Of a stretch of 64,000 bases of DNA, positions 35,332-48,808 are shown one piece after another (position 1 is the stretch's first letter; the number at the start of each line of letters is the position of its first letter). The notes under the pieces were generated by a model. The model saw only the letters and a list, made by a program, of their open reading frames with translations, was not told the origin of the DNA and ran no database searches. The translations under genes were made by a program, and so were the position numbers. The stretch comes from Abelmoschus esculentus (Eukaryota; Streptophyta; Magnoliopsida; Malvales; Malvaceae). Where the stretch lies: the NCBI GenBank assembly GCA_035048815.1, contig JAUCBN010000043.1:5893001-5957000 (forward strand). The letters are read 5' to 3'.

Positions 35332-38300
35332 TGTAACGCCCCAAAAATGGGCCTAAAAGTTAGTAAACACTTTTTGTCAATTTAGCTAGTTCGGGATTAA
35401 ATACTTAAAAATAAATTTTAATCAAAATAAATTATAGAAAAATATCCTAAAATACTTATTTAATATATATTTGAATTTTTTCAACTCAATTTCGAAAATT
35501 TAACTTTGAATCCCTAGGATTTTGAAATTAGTGATTATTTTGTAAAAATTGAAAAATTGAGGATAATTTTATATATTAAGACAAAACTTTGAATCTTTAA
35601 GGGGATTTGATCCAATCGTAATCCTAGCTGATCTAAGCCTTCCAATGGCCTATTTTAATAACCCATAATCCATAATTTTAATTAATAGCCCAAATAACTT
35701 AATATTAATCCTAAAAACCTATTTTTATGTCATAAACCTAAACCTATTTTTAAAATTACAAATTTTCATCTTCTTGGAAGCCATTATATCATATTTTAAA
35801 AGGTAAACATCAATCTTTTGAATAAAAATTTATTTGGTTAATTCTTTATAATTTTCTTCTTCGGTTTTACTTGAAAACTCTATTTTTGCATCAATCTTTA
35901 AACCCTTCTCCAAGATTTCGGTTTCTTCCTTCCCAAGAAATATTCTTCATCATATTTTTAAGGTAAATATCCATTCTTTTTAATAAAATTTCGTTGGTTT
36001 ATTTTCATATATTTTTCTTTTTCAAAATCTCTTCTTTCTTTTTCTTTGGTTTTACTTATTTTTAAACCTTCGAAGGGGTTGGATCAATTTTATATGTGAG
36101 AATAATTCAAACCTCTGAAACCTAAAGTTCTTTAATGAAATTCCTAAGTTCTTGGCTGATTGAAATAATCTTTAGAGTCTTGAATCAATAAAATCAGTTT
36201 TCTTAATAAAAATTTCATTGTTTTCTTGAATTTTGTTCAAGGGTTTTACATGGATGTTTTTGATGCCTAAATAAATGAATATTGAATTTTTTATATGTAA
36301 TTAATATAGCTTTTAAGTATCTAATCCCGGATCTAAGGTTTAGGTGGTGTTTGGATATGTTTTCGGTGAGTTTTGGTTAAGTTTTATGGTGTTTTCAGGG
36401 GTTGCCATGTATTGGTCTGACTTGAGGGATTTTTGGGTGTGTATTAAAATACTAAACCCTCTATTTTTGATGCTTGAATCAGGTCGAGAGGTAGAGGAAC
36501 AAGTTTGAATGAGATTGGAAAGCTGAATCGCGTTTTTGGGTGAGTTGTTGAGCAAGTTTCGATAAATCGGTGACTGGATTATGAGGGATGCCGATTTGAC
36601 ATGTTTTTAAATATGTTTTCAAAGTTTGGGGGGTTTAGGAAAGGTGTGAAAATCCTCCCTATACTCGGAAGTAAGTTTAAAGTTTTGCTTTCTTAAAGGT
36701 TCTCATATTATGCCATGTTTTTACAATGTTAATTGTCATGCTCTAAATGTGTTGTGCATATGTGATTATGCATGTGACTTAATGATCATGATACTATTTT
36801 TATAAAGGTTTTAAATGCATATGATACTGCCATGGTTTTGTTTTGAAAACATGAGAAAAATGTTTTTTACCAGTTTATGCACTTGAAGCTTGAGATAGTT
36901 GGATGCATGTAGTTAATATATTGTTTTTAACTTTAAAATTGAGCATTGGTTATTGATAATATATTGGCTAGTTAAGTTATGTATCTATTGGAATAAGTTG
37001 ATCGATCAATAGGGTCTAGAGTGCACTATAAATATTCAAAAGTCGTACGTGTGTAAATTCCTTGAGTATTGCATGTTGGCTTTTAGTCCAATGATGTGTG
37101 ATAGGAGTGGTACTGTTACATCCGAGTTGATAGCAGTGCTACTGTCACCAGACACCAAGGTGATATAATTCATGTTAAGAGTGGTATCAACATGCGCATG
37201 CTCTAGGAGTGGTACTAACATGCAGTTGCTCGTTTATCCTAACAATTTGGAGTGGTACAAATCGAATCACTAGCACCAATATCTATTTTTATTTTTCAAA
37301 GGTAAGTGTCATGGTCTTTACTTGATTTCATATGGTATTATGCATGCGAGGTTTTATGCATTAATATGTATGTGATTTGAGCATTGCTATGTTGTTAACA
37401 TGTAAGACTTGAGCTTTGTGCATTGAGATGCATGTGTAAGCATTGCAATGGGAGTAGCATGTAGACTTGTGTTTTAGCTTTTAAAGCATGTGATTTTAAA
37501 ATGGTTTTTACTAAATTTTAATGATGATATTGTTAGCCATGGTTTGATGACAATTATTGAGTTTTAAAAGTGTTGTTCTTAACCATATTTGTTTTATAAA
37601 GAGCATGACATATTTCTAAATTGATTTTGTCATATTATGGGCTGTATTGCAAGGTGTTTTTATAGTTGTTTTTATTCACTCACTAAGCTTATGCTTACTC
37701 TCTCATTTACCTTGCAATGTAGATTAAATAATGTTGAGGCAGCAAAGGAAAGCAAGAATCCAGGTAACCGCTAAGTAAAAGCTCAAGTATGTCTTTATAA
37801 CATTAGTAGTAGTGAGAGAGCAATGGGGATGTGTTACCATGTTAAAAATATTTTTATATTGATGAGACTTGTGGTAGTCATATGCTTATACATGTTTGAT
37901 GTTTATCAATGTTAATGTTGCTTGAATGATAGCTTTATGAACCTTATGTTGAAAGTAGGTTGTGATTCCTTTAGTCGGGATGTTATATGTTAAGCTATGT
38001 GACTTGGAGCTTGAATTACCTACTTAAACATGTAATTGACTATTAAGATATTAAATTGAAGTATCTTGAAGTTTGATTCTTGGAATGCCTATGTATGAAT
38101 TTGAGTGTTATGATAATGAAGCATGACTATTTATGAGTTTAATCTATGATGTGGATATTTAGGTTATAATGCATTTAGAAACATTGTTGAAGTATGATTA
38201 TGTTATGTGTACATTGCTTATGGAATTAGGTGACGTTGCATCTAGTGATCCTGAATTGAAGTGTGGTTTATATCTTAGGTGTATATGCATCTAGAAAAGA

Positions 38301-38671
38301 TTTTGAAACTTATGCATGAAATTAAATGAGTGGTAGATACTAATTTAAGCTGAAGTTTGACATGCAAACATTTAATGAACTTAATTATAGGATGAGAATA
38401 TTAATTTGATAATATGTCACTGAATTTTTAAAAAATTATAATTAGGTCCCTAAAACTTATTCTATTAAATTAGGACTCGTTTCTCATTAATTTCCGCTGC
38501 AAATGAATCTAGTCCTTGCATGAACATGTAAGATCTAATTAATGCATTTAGAAAAGGTAAAAGAAATTTTTTTAGGGTTGTTTATCGGGGCGAGTCTCCG
38601 GATTAGCCTTGGTATTCCCCGTGTAACTCGTTCGAGTCGGGTGGCATCTAGACCGAGTCGAGGGGGTTACA
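35332..38671 (+). repeat. 5' LTR of the plus-strand LARD-like element
   Basis: TG...CA, 3340 bp. It includes a short array of GAGTGGTAC-type units (37100-37260) and a block at 37636-37800 shared with the other LARD LTR: GGGCTGTATTGCAAGG, CACTAAGCTTATGCTTAC, CCTTGCAATG and GCAAAGGAAAGCAAG. Confidence 0.75.
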
Positions 38672-38676
38672 TTTTT

Positions 38677-38689
38677 TGGTATCAGAGCT
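38677..38689 (+). other. Primer-binding site (initiator tRNA-Met)
   Basis: TTGGTATCAGAGC is six bases after the LTR end, complementary to the 3' end of plant initiator tRNA-Met. Confidence 0.75.
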
Positions 38690-41600
38690 TAGGTTTACGA
38701 AACATTTGGGTTGTTTTGTTTAATTATTATGTTGTTCTGTATATTTATGATTAATGTTGCCTATTCTCGGTGAGTGTTTGAGAATGCTATGTTATTGTAT
38801 TAAATGCAAGATGTTTGCTATACATGATTGATTTATGTTATGACATAGTAAGTTAGGGCCTTTGTTTGACAAGTACGGTGTTTGGAAGCATTATTAAATT
38901 TTGATGTGCTTAGATCTTGCTATATGAATTGTTGTTTGTAAGCATGACGAAATCTTGTTGCATAATCATGACATTAGTTATATGGAGATGTTTTAACCAT
39001 GTTTAAAGGTTTTCTTGCATATGGAATTTATAAAAGGCAATATACTTATATTTTAAATGTTTTATACGTTTTTTTTTGGTTTAAAAAAATGATTTAAAAG
39101 TTGAACATCTCTTGAGATTTGTGGTTCTTGATATGTCATGTAGTATAGGAAAACTAGTTTGATTTTGCATTAGTTAGTTCATGAGGTTTTGCGATTCTTT
39201 TATATGATGCTTAATGCATGTTGTGGAAAATTCAATTGTTACATGGTTATATATGTTAATCATAGTTGATGATTGTGTTATGTAATTATTGAGTATATAT
39301 TGTTGGGGTTTATTTTGGGTACCCATTGCTCTAACTACTAATAGGAAATTGTTTTATTTTGTACTTGAGATATTTAGAATTTACTTCGTGCTGCCCTCAC
39401 AAGTTTTGTAAAATGTTTTTGTATGTTAAACTTATTTTTCTATTTTGTTGTGCTTGATATGGGACCAAAAACAAAGCTAAAACCTGGTAATAGAGAAGTT
39501 GGGAGATCAAAAAGTGTAGACAGATTTGTGTTATGGTATTGTGATATTCGATCTTGAGTCGACTAGGTCCTCGATCGTGTTTAGGTGTAAATTGGTTTTG
39601 AATCAGTTTAGTCTAAAGAATATGTTGTGTTGGTGAGTAGTAGGTGACTATATCACTAAGAGTGCCTTTTGGAGTTTCAAAGTGCTTTGTGTGCAAGGTG
39701 AATCGAACGTGTTAGAAACGTTCAATTTATGGTGTGATTTTGTACTCTTTAGTGCTAAGTTTCTATGGTTCTGAATGTTGAAGTGGTAGAAAGTTGAAGT
39801 TTCGAACTTGAGGATGTTTTTTGTGATTATGGACAATAATCATGCATAGTATAAGAACACTTATATGCATATACATTAGACATTTTAGGACATGCATGCA
39901 TTCTTGAGCATGACATTAGATTGCATTTGCATACACTTGCATAGGCATATAGGGTGACATATAGGACTCATGCATACAATTTCCATATCTACAAACGTTT
40001 CCCTCATGAAAATGAAGGTTATGCTGTGATCAATCCTGTAGGGAGAAGGTGTAAGTTTAAAGAGGTGTCTGAAAGATGCTCTTGTTGGAGTTGAGCCTGT
40101 TGTGCAGTGAGTTGAGTTACTGTTCTGGTTGGGAAGTAATTCTTGTTAAAGATTGCCTAGATGGGTTGTAGTTTTGGATGCCTAAACCGAGAATAAGTGC
40201 CTTGAGTTTGATGGGAGTAGTTGTTGGTTGTTAGTTAAGCGAAAGGTTGAGTTTTGCAAGGTTCCTTTAGAGAAGGTTCGATTTTTGTAAAAGGAGTTGT
40301 GTTATCATTATGTTTGGTAAAAGTACCAAATGACATTTTCTGTTTGGTATGGTTCAATAGGTGGTTAGGTCAAGTGTGCAACTGATCTAGTGTTTATTTT
40401 AGAAAGTACTAGTTGTGTTTTTGGAAAAAAATAAATATTTTGGAAAAAGATTTAAGGTGATGAAGGATGCATAACGGATTTGTGTAGACCTTGAGAAGTG
40501 GTAGTCGTATCGTTTGTCTTAGCTTTTGCATGTTGTGTTAATAAGGAGTTGTGTCAGGTTTTGCTTAGGTATGGCCAGGTTTTTATGGAGTTTTTGGATG
40601 TAATCCTTTGATATCTCTGCATGGAGATGTTTTGTAATGATTAACGTTGGCTAGTTTGAAGACATTATTGGTGAAACAATTTTATAGACTTGTTTTATCG
40701 TCAGGAGGTATTTCAAGGGTCTGTGTTTTTTGAATTTTTCGTTTACGGTTGGTTTTCTCATGTGTTGTTGTTGCCTAACGTTAAGAAAGATGTTAGGGTG
40801 AGTGGATGGAGGAGTAATATTATGTTGGAAAAGGTTAAATAGGTAGAAGTTGGGCTTGGAAAAAATCTAAGTGAGACAAGAGTTATTTGATCACAGTATC
40901 AAGTTGTATGATGGTTCCGTCAGTGAGTTGTTATTTGGGAAAAGTTGTGTTTGTTATCATTATGGGTTGTAGTGGAGTAGTTTAAGAATGTTGTGAAGTC
41001 AAGAGCATTTTTGACTCGATTAAGTTTATCGAAGAGTGTTGATCTAGTGACAGAGTTGTAGGTGAGACTTTTCATAGTTAAGATGTTCTAAGGTAAGTTG
41101 CTATTGGATGTTTGGTGGAACCACGTGTGTACGACATATTTGAGATGGTGTTTATAGTTATTTAGTTGGGTGATGGTTGTCTTTCTTGTCTATGGGGCAC
41201 GTGGTTGTGTTGTTTGGTGCTATAAGTTAGAATGATTTCTTAATCAAAGTTTGTGGTAGTCTTTTGCTATGCATCTAGAATTAAGGAGTTGTGAAATGAT
41301 TTTGTAAGCAATTGTTTTCTGATGGACTTGTCTTGGATTTGTATAAATTGAAAGTGAATGTTTGTTTTGTTGGTAAGTTGAACTTGAGAGTCAATGTTCT
41401 TTGAGAGTGTTGTTTTCGTTAAAGGTGCTAAAGTAGAAGTGTGTGAACAAATCTTCTTGAATTTTATGACGTGGATTCTTTGTAGTAAGAGAAAGTGTTT
41501 TATTTGAGGAAGGTTGGAACTGTTGAGCAATATGATTTAATATGGTAAGGCTTTTGAGAAATATGTTAGGTTTTTGGTTGATTTTTGGGAGTTCTCTTGT

Positions 41601-42184
41601 TAGCAGGGATGTAACCCCCTTAGCCCGGCCTAGACGGAATCGGCTCTAATGGGTCACACGGGGAATACTGAACCAAACCCTTGAAGGCTCGATTCGATAA
41701 ACGATCCTGAAAACCGTTATATATTTTTTTCTTTATCTTATCTAAAGGCATAATTATGTTCCTATGTGTTTAGATTTCATGCAAAACAAGAGCGGAAGCA
41801 ATTTGATCTCAAATGAGCACTCAATTAACACATGAGCAACTTAAGGACTAAAACGTGAATATTTTAAATTCTTTTGACAAGGTAGAAATTCATTCCATCA
41901 AATTTCAATTAAATATGCAAAGAAATCTCATGATAAATTTCAGACCAAACGGAGCATTCTAACATCATTAATTACATGCTTCACTAACTAGGGACCAAAA
42001 TGTAAAACTTTTAATTTCTAGGGACTACCTCCGATTTAAGTTAGCCAACTTGAAATTAAGTCAACTTTATGCATCAAGGTGAAATTTCAACTCAAAATAA
42101 TATTTGTAGCTACCATAATTAAACATAGAAAGATATCCGGTACTAAAATGCAAATCCAACAAGTATCAACTAATAACCAATCAA

Positions 42185-42405
42185 AGGTTTCGAAACCTTT
42201 ATTAAAGGTTTCGAAACTTTATGGAAAAGGTTTCGAAACTTTATCGAAAAGGTTTCGAAAATTTTCCTTGAAAGTTTCAAAACTTTTATTCCAGTAAGGT
42301 TCTAATATCCAACTAGCCCGCAAGGTTTCGAAACCTTCTTGGAAGTTTCGAAACTATTTGATAAAGGTTTCGAAACTTTCCCTAAGGTTTCGAAACTTTA
42401 TGCTC
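42185..42405 (+). repeat. Palindromic GGTTTCGAAAC repeats in the left LARD LTR
   Basis: Eight or more copies of AAGGTTTCGAAAC(C/T), spaced 15-30 bp, some mutated at the central CG. The right LTR holds a shorter version at about 54118-54265. Confidence 0.85.
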
Positions 42406-43350
42406 AGAAACATAAAATCAATCCTTTTTAAGTAGATCTAACTCATTCAAAACACCACCAACGATCACCATTAACTATATGCATAATTCCTAGGCACCAA
42501 GAGCAACTTAAACATCCAATACATACTCAAGTTCAAATAATCAAAGCAACGTTTACAAATCAAAAGCCAATTCTTACAACAATGTAACTATACCCTATTT
42601 CTCTTTTACTACTACTACTACTACATTTTAGAACACATACTTGAGCTATTCATCGACATACACTTGGAACCTTGCTTTCCTTGGCCGCCTCGATTAATGT
42701 CTCTGCATTGTAAGGTAAAATAGAGGGTAAGTATAAGCTTAGTGAGGGGTAAAATATAAATAAAACACCTTTACAATGCAGCCCATAATTCCATCAATAA
42801 ACTCTTTAAATCATGCCATATCATGCTCACTAAAAGTATCTCAAACATGGTTTGTAAAATCGAAATAACTTCTTTATCAAGTAACATTCATTTCATGTAT
42901 CACAAAGCTAAAACTCTCGATGCTTTCATGCTTTTAAAGCAACCATTAAACTTATGGCCCTTTTTAATACATATGCATCTCTATGCACCATCACAAGTCT
43001 TATATGCTATTCACCTAGCAAAGTTTATATCAAGTACTCAATAATGTGCAAGGTAGAAGTCTTACATGCTAAACATATAGCAACGCTTAAGCTATTCTAT
43101 CATGCTCATATCCTTGTACAAAGTTTAATCAAGAACACATGCTTGTGAAACTTATGATTTTAAAACATTACATTTTCTATACAATTCTAAATCAACCTGT
43201 TCCACAATCTCATTCTTTACAATACACAAAAGTCTCAATCATAATTCATGAATATTCGCAACTAAGTGACTAACTTTGTTCAAACATTATACCCATCCAA
43301 TACACGGATTTCTTATTCCTTATCTAGAGACACTTGGTCTCAACATGCAT

Positions 43351-43440
43351 CGGTTGGACACGAAGTCACCCTTGTATACATGTTACCCCTACTACGCACG
43401 GTCGGACACAAAGTCACCCTTGTTTACGTGTAGGCAATAT
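43351..43440 (+). repeat. 48-bp tandem repeat, two units
   Basis: Units begin CGGTTGGACACGAAGTCACC (43351) and CGGTCGGACACAAAGTCACC (43399). The matching array in the right LTR (55208, 55256, 55305) has three units. Confidence 0.85.
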
Positions 43441-44229
43441 CATTATTCTCATAATCTTTATCGTGCACTTAATCCTAGTGATATGTCATTTGTATTCGTG
43501 ATCTTAAATAGTGTCACCAAGCCAATATCATACTCATTATGCATGGTAGCTTGCTGTTTTACAATGCACTCACTATATGTTCAACAAGATGAACCAAATC
43601 ATGCTTTATTCGAGAAAAGGGAAATAACCATACTTTAATCCAAATCATTCTCATGCTTTAAAAGTCATGGAAACCATCATTAACCATGCATATACAGCAG
43701 CTAACACATGCATGCATCATTTCCAAATTCAATTCATGCATTGGAAACTATTCCTTCATATGCATCTTTCATAAAACCAATGCAACATTACCAATCATTG
43801 GATATGTTACCAAAGTATAGAAATTAATAAAACTCATGATGTATTCAATTGTCAAAACATATCAGATATCAATGGATCATAATGAAAACATCCTTTGGAC
43901 AAAGCACTTATCATTTCTCATGCATAAATCACATATGTAAAAACTACATTAAGAACATGTCTAAAATATGACAATTATGGAACGATATGAGAACCGTTAA
44001 GAGAGCGAAACCATTTAACTTACTTCAGAATGTGGGAAGGTTTTTCACACCATCCCTACACTCCCAAAACTTTGATAAAACAAGTAAAACCTTGCCGATA
44101 CGGTAACCCACTCACCACTTGTCCGAAACTAGCTTGCCGAAACCAACTGACATTCTCGCCTTTTCCGAAACACCTTCAACACTTAGCTCAACACCTTGAC
44201 CTGTTTTTAACATTTCAAAACAAAGGTAT

Positions 44230-44469
44230 TGTAGACAAACTCGTTCTCTAAGAGTTGTGTTTTACTTAGGAATTCAGAGTTTTTATTTTACTTAAGAATT
44301 GAGATTGCATTAGGAGTTCTATTTAATTTACTTCTCTAGTAATTAGAGTCCAACTTAACTAGGGAGTTGGAGTTCAAGTTAACTACTGTAATTAGTCCTA
44401 TAAAAAAGGAACCATTATGCTGTAATCAAAATTAAGAAATAAGAGAAACAATTTTCTCTAAGATTTACA
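44230..44469 (+). repeat. 5' LTR of the copia element
   Basis: 240 bp, with a TATA-like CTATAAAA at 44398-44405. TG...CA ends. Confidence 0.93.
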
Positions 44470-44500
44470 TGGTATCAGTAGGTTTCGATTCTTAACCTAA

Positions 44501-47500
44501 ATGGCGAATACTTCTTCATCCGAAGTCAATTCAGGGGGAGCAATTAATTCCTGCGATGATAATCTCCAGGATTCTAATACTTCCTCTGCCACATGCCATA
44601 AACTGGTGGGTCCAAATTATCTCCAGTGGTCTCTCAATCTGTAAAGATGTATATCACTAGAAGAGGAAAACTTGGCTATATCACAGGGAAGGTGACTAAG
44701 CCTGCTGCGACAGATCCAAACTATGAAAAGTGGCAGCAAGAAAATGGTATGGTCATGTCGTTATTGGTCAATACAATGACACCAACTATTGGAGGCAACT
44801 TTCTTCTATATGAGACTGCACAAGAAATATGGGATGCAGTCCAAGAAACGTATTCTAGTTCAGATAATATTTCTGAACTATTTGCGATTGAATGTCAAGC
44901 TTCCAACCTTAAATAAGAGGATACCAATGTCACAATCTACTAAAATACTCTGACGAGACTATGGAAACAAATTGATCTTTACGAGTCCAATGATTGGATA
45001 AATCCAGGAGATGCTGCTCTATATAAGAAAAAGACTGATCAGAAAAGAATTTTTCAATTCTTAAATGGTCTAAACAAAGGGTTGGATGATGTAAAAGGAA
45101 GAACTCTGAGCACCAAACCTCTTCTCTCTAGTCGAGAAGTTTTTTCTGAGGTAAGAAGAGAAGAAAGTAGGAGATCGTTTATGCTGCCAGAGTCACCTAG
45201 CAACAATGGTTCTGTATTCCTTACACATGCGACATCTACCAGCAAACAAAGAGGAGGAAAACCATGGTGCGATTATTGCAAAAAGGTGGGACACCTAAAA
45301 GAAAAATGCTGGAAATTGCATGGGAAGCCAGCAGATTGGAAACTACACAAGATACGGCAACAACAAAAAGAACCAGAAGCCAATGTAGTGACAACAAAGA
45401 GTTCAGTCAGTTTCAGTAAACAACAAATTGCAGATTTACAAAAGTTTCTCTCTCAAATGACATTAACAATTGATTCTCTTATTCAAGTTGGTAGTATTTC
45501 TTGTCTACAAACCTCTTCTAAACATTTATGGATAGTAGATTCTGGTGCTACTGACCATATGACAGGGGATAAGAACCTTTTCTATCAACTTAAGGAGCAG
45601 CAGTATCCAAGGAGTGTTAGAACAGGTGATGGGACAAATACTAATATTGATGGAATAGGAACAGTTTGTGTGAATGAAAATATTACTCTTTCCTCTGTTT
45701 TATATGTTCCTAATTTACGGTGCAATCTGTTATCAATAAGCAAATTGTGCAAAGAACATAAGTGCTCTACTATATTTAATGTTGCTGGTTGTGTTTTTCA
45801 GGAAGTGGAATCGGGAAATCGATTGACAGTGTTAGTTTTTGTGGTGGACTTTACATCATCGAAGGCTTTCCTCCTAGAAGACAAGCCCAGCCAAGTTGTA
45901 CTTTATCTTTATCCTTAAATAAATCAAATTTAGGTTCTAGTGATGTGTTGTTATGGAATTTTAGGCTTGGACATACAAATTTTATTTATCTCCAAAAATT
46001 ATTCCCAGATTTATTCATTAATAAAGATCCTCTATATTTTTCTTGTGATGTATGCCAACTTGCAAAACATAAAAGATCATCCTACCCTGCTTCTTCTTAT
46101 AAGACATCTACACCTTTCTCTTTAATACATAGTGACATTTAGGGTCCTACTATTAAGAATATTACTGGAGCTAGGTGGTTTGTTTCTTTTATAGACGATC
46201 ATACTAGGATTACTTGGACATTTTTTATGAAAAACAAATTTGAGACTGAAAATATTTTCAAAGCTTTCTACTTCATGGTAAAGAACCAATTTAATAGTAA
46301 AGTCAAGATTCTTAAGAGTGATAATGAGAGTGAGTTTTTTTACTAATACCCTAGGAATTCTTTTTAAAGACAAAGGTATTCTTCACATAAGTTCTTGTGT
46401 AGATATTCCTCAACAAAATGGAGTGACTGAGAGAAAAAATCGACACCTTTTAGAGGTTGTTCGATCTTTATTATTATCTTCTAATATTTCTCATTCTTTC
46501 TGGGGAGAGGCTTTACTACATGCCACATTTCTTATCAACAGGTTGTCAAGCAGAATTCTAGGATTCAAAACACCTAAGGAAGTTTTTCTTCAAACTTTTC
46601 CTTCTTTTAAACCTTTGTCTTGTAACTTGCCTCTTAAAATATTTGGTTCAACTGCATTTGTTCATGTTCATAAGCAGTTTCGGGAAAAATTAGATCCTAG
46701 GGCAGTTAAATGCGTCTTCCTGGGATATTCTAACAATAAGAAGGGTTTTAAATGTTACTCCCCAATACATAGAAAATTTTTCATTTCCATGGATGTCACA
46801 TTTCATGAATATTTACCTTATTTTTCAACTTCTGAAATTCAGGGGGAGAGTTGTGATGAATTTCAATTCCCTACTATCACTTTACCACTAGATGAACCAA
46901 AACCATTTCAAAATAATTCTATCTCAGAACCTATTCTTGAAACATCAGAACCCATTACACCCATGACCGAAACACTACCTTCTGTACCTAATACTCTTTC
47001 AGAGAACCAACTTGGAAAGGAACTTTGTGTCTACACAAGGAGGAAAAAGGGTTTGACCCAAGAAACTACACAAACTAGGACTGAGGATGAAATTCAAGCT
47101 TTGGAGAAAAAAAAAACCTGGGTAATGACAGATTTACCTCCTGGGAAGAAGGCTGTAAGCTACAAATGGGTTTTTACAGTAAAGTACAACTCAGATGGAA
47201 GCATTGAAAGGTTCAAAGCAAGGCTGGTTGCAAGAGGATTTAGTCAATCCTATGGGATTGATTATCAGGAAACATTTTCCCCTGTAGCAAAACTCAATAG
47301 TGTGAGAATTCTTTTATCTCTTGCTACAAACCTAGATTGAACACTACATCAACTCGATGTAAAAAATACATTTCTTAATGGAAATTTGGCGGAGGAAGTC
47401 TACATGCAAAGGCCAACTGGTCTAAGTGGCAGCTCGAACCAAGTCTGTAAGCTAATGAAATCATTATATGGACTAAAACAATCACCTAGGACTTGGTTTG

Positions 47501-48563
47501 ATAGATTTACGAAAGCCATTTTGAATTTTGGTTACTATCAATGCCAATCTGACCATACTTTATTTATAAAGACTTCTTCAAGGAATAAAAAGACTATATT
47601 AATAGTTTATGTTGATGATATAATTATCGCAAGTGATGATGACCAGAAAATCAGAAAGCTAAAAGGTTTTTTGGCAAATGAATTCGAAGTGAAAGACTTG
47701 GAGTATTTGAGATACTTTCTTGGAATGGAAGTAGCAAGGTCAGAATCTGGAATTGTAATAAATCAGAGGAAATACATCCTGGATCTTCTTTCAGAAACAG
47801 GAATGTTAGAGTGCAAGCCAGCATACACACCTATGAATCAAACCTGAAATTTAGGACTGATGACCAAGGAGTCCCTACAAATAAGGAACAATACCAGAAA
47901 CTAGCGGGTAAGCTCATTTATTTATCACTCACTAGACCTGACATTGCTTTCCCAGTGAGTGTTGTCAGTCAATTCATGAATAATCCTAAAGAAGAACACC
48001 TTGAAGCAGTGATGAGGATCTTAAGATACTTGAAGATGACTCCAGGACATGAGATGATTTTTACTAAAAATAACAACAAAAAGGTAGAAATCTTCACAGA
48101 TGCAAGCTAGGTAGGAGAGCTAACAGCTAAAAGATCTACCGGTGGTTATTGTGCTCGAGTATGGGGAAACTTAGTGACTTGGAAAAGCAAGAAACAACAA
48201 GTAATCTCGAGAAGCAGAGCTGAAGCAGAATTTAGAGCTTTGGCAAATGGAATATGCGAAGGAATTTGGATTCAAAGGCTACTATCAGAGTTAAAATTAA
48301 AATACAGCAAAGAGTTTGAGCTTTACTGTGACAATAAATCTACAATCAGCATTGCGAAAAATCTAGTACAACATGAAAGAACAAGACATGTGGAACTGGA
48401 CAGGCACTTCATCTCAGAGAAAATCACAAGTGGGGTGGTTAAACTGAATTACATCCCAACACAGAAACAATTGGCAGATATTCTTACTAAGGCACTTCCA
48501 AAACAAACCTTTGACAAGCTTACTTTCAAGCTGGGACTATACAACGCCTACTCACCAGCTTGA
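44501..48563 (+). pseudogene. Copia gag-pol polyprotein, broken
   Basis: The first ATG after the primer-binding site is at 44501. Recognisable parts: UBN2-type gag (to about 45200, with VGPNYLQWS and MVMSLLVNTM); CCHC knuckle CDYCKKVGHLKEKC (near 45268-45310); protease WIVDSGATDHM (near 45528-45560); and the pre-integrase zinc region with CDVCQLAKHKR. The integrase core follows with HSDI, FIDDHTR and PQQNGVTERKNRHLL; then reverse transcriptase with KWVFTVKYNSDG, KARLVARGF, YGLKQSPRTW and the YVDD box (near 47610); and RNase H with YCDNKSTISIAKN and LADILTKALP. Damage visible: in-frame stops at 44914, 44941, 46140, 47338 and 48108, and frameshifts near 44635, 45800-45850, 46335 and 47840. It therefore cannot make its own proteins. 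The catalytic words themselves are still readable. Confidence 0.93.
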
Positions 48564-48570
48564 GGAGAAG

Positions 48571-48808
48571 TGTAGACAAACTCGTGCTCTAAGAGTTGTG
48601 TTTTACTTAGGAATTCAGATTTTTTATTTTACTTAAGAATTGAGATTCCATTAGGAGTTCTATTTAATTTACTTCTCCAGTAATTAGAGTCCAACTTAAC
48701 TAGGGAGTTGGAGTTCAAGTTAACTACTGTAATTAGTCTTATAAAAGGAACCATTATGCTGTAATCAAAATTAAGAAATAAAAGAAACAATTTTCTCTAA
48801 TATTTACA
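48571..48808 (+). repeat. 3' LTR of the copia element
   Basis: 238 bp, a near-copy of the 5' LTR, immediately after a polypurine tract and followed by the GGTAT duplication. Confidence 0.93.

Larger units (their letters stand above)
35332..41609 (+). mobile_element. Large noncoding LTR element (LARD-like), 5' LTR and interior, 3' LTR missing
   Basis: The 5' LTR (35332-38671, 3340 bp) begins TGTAACGCCCC and ends GGGGGTTACA. Six T residues and then the primer-binding site TGGTATCAGAGC (38678-38689, initiator-tRNA-Met type) follow. The interior (38672-41609) has no long frame on either strand and no reverse transcriptase, integrase or protease motif. It is broken at 41609 by the minus-strand LARD and seems to resume at 57094. 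No matching 3' LTR was found in the window; the LINE at about 57200 lies where it would continue. Confidence 0.7.
44230..48808 (+). mobile_element. Complete Ty1/copia retrotransposon, inactive
   Basis: 5' LTR 44230-44469 (240 bp) and 3' LTR 48571-48808 (238 bp), both TGTAGACAAACTCG...TTTACA. The target duplication GGTAT is perfect at 44225-44229 and 48809-48813. The primer-binding site TGGTATCAGTAGG starts at 44470. A polypurine tract GAGGAGAAG ends at 48570. Domain order gag, protease, integrase, reverse transcriptase, RNase H is that of Copia. By eye the LTRs differ at about seven positions plus one 2-bp gap (around 3 percent). Confidence 0.95.

Noticed and set aside
37036..37221. Minus-strand 61-codon frame with Thr/Ser pattern
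   Set aside because: Lies in the GAGTGGTAC repeat array of the plus-strand LARD LTR.
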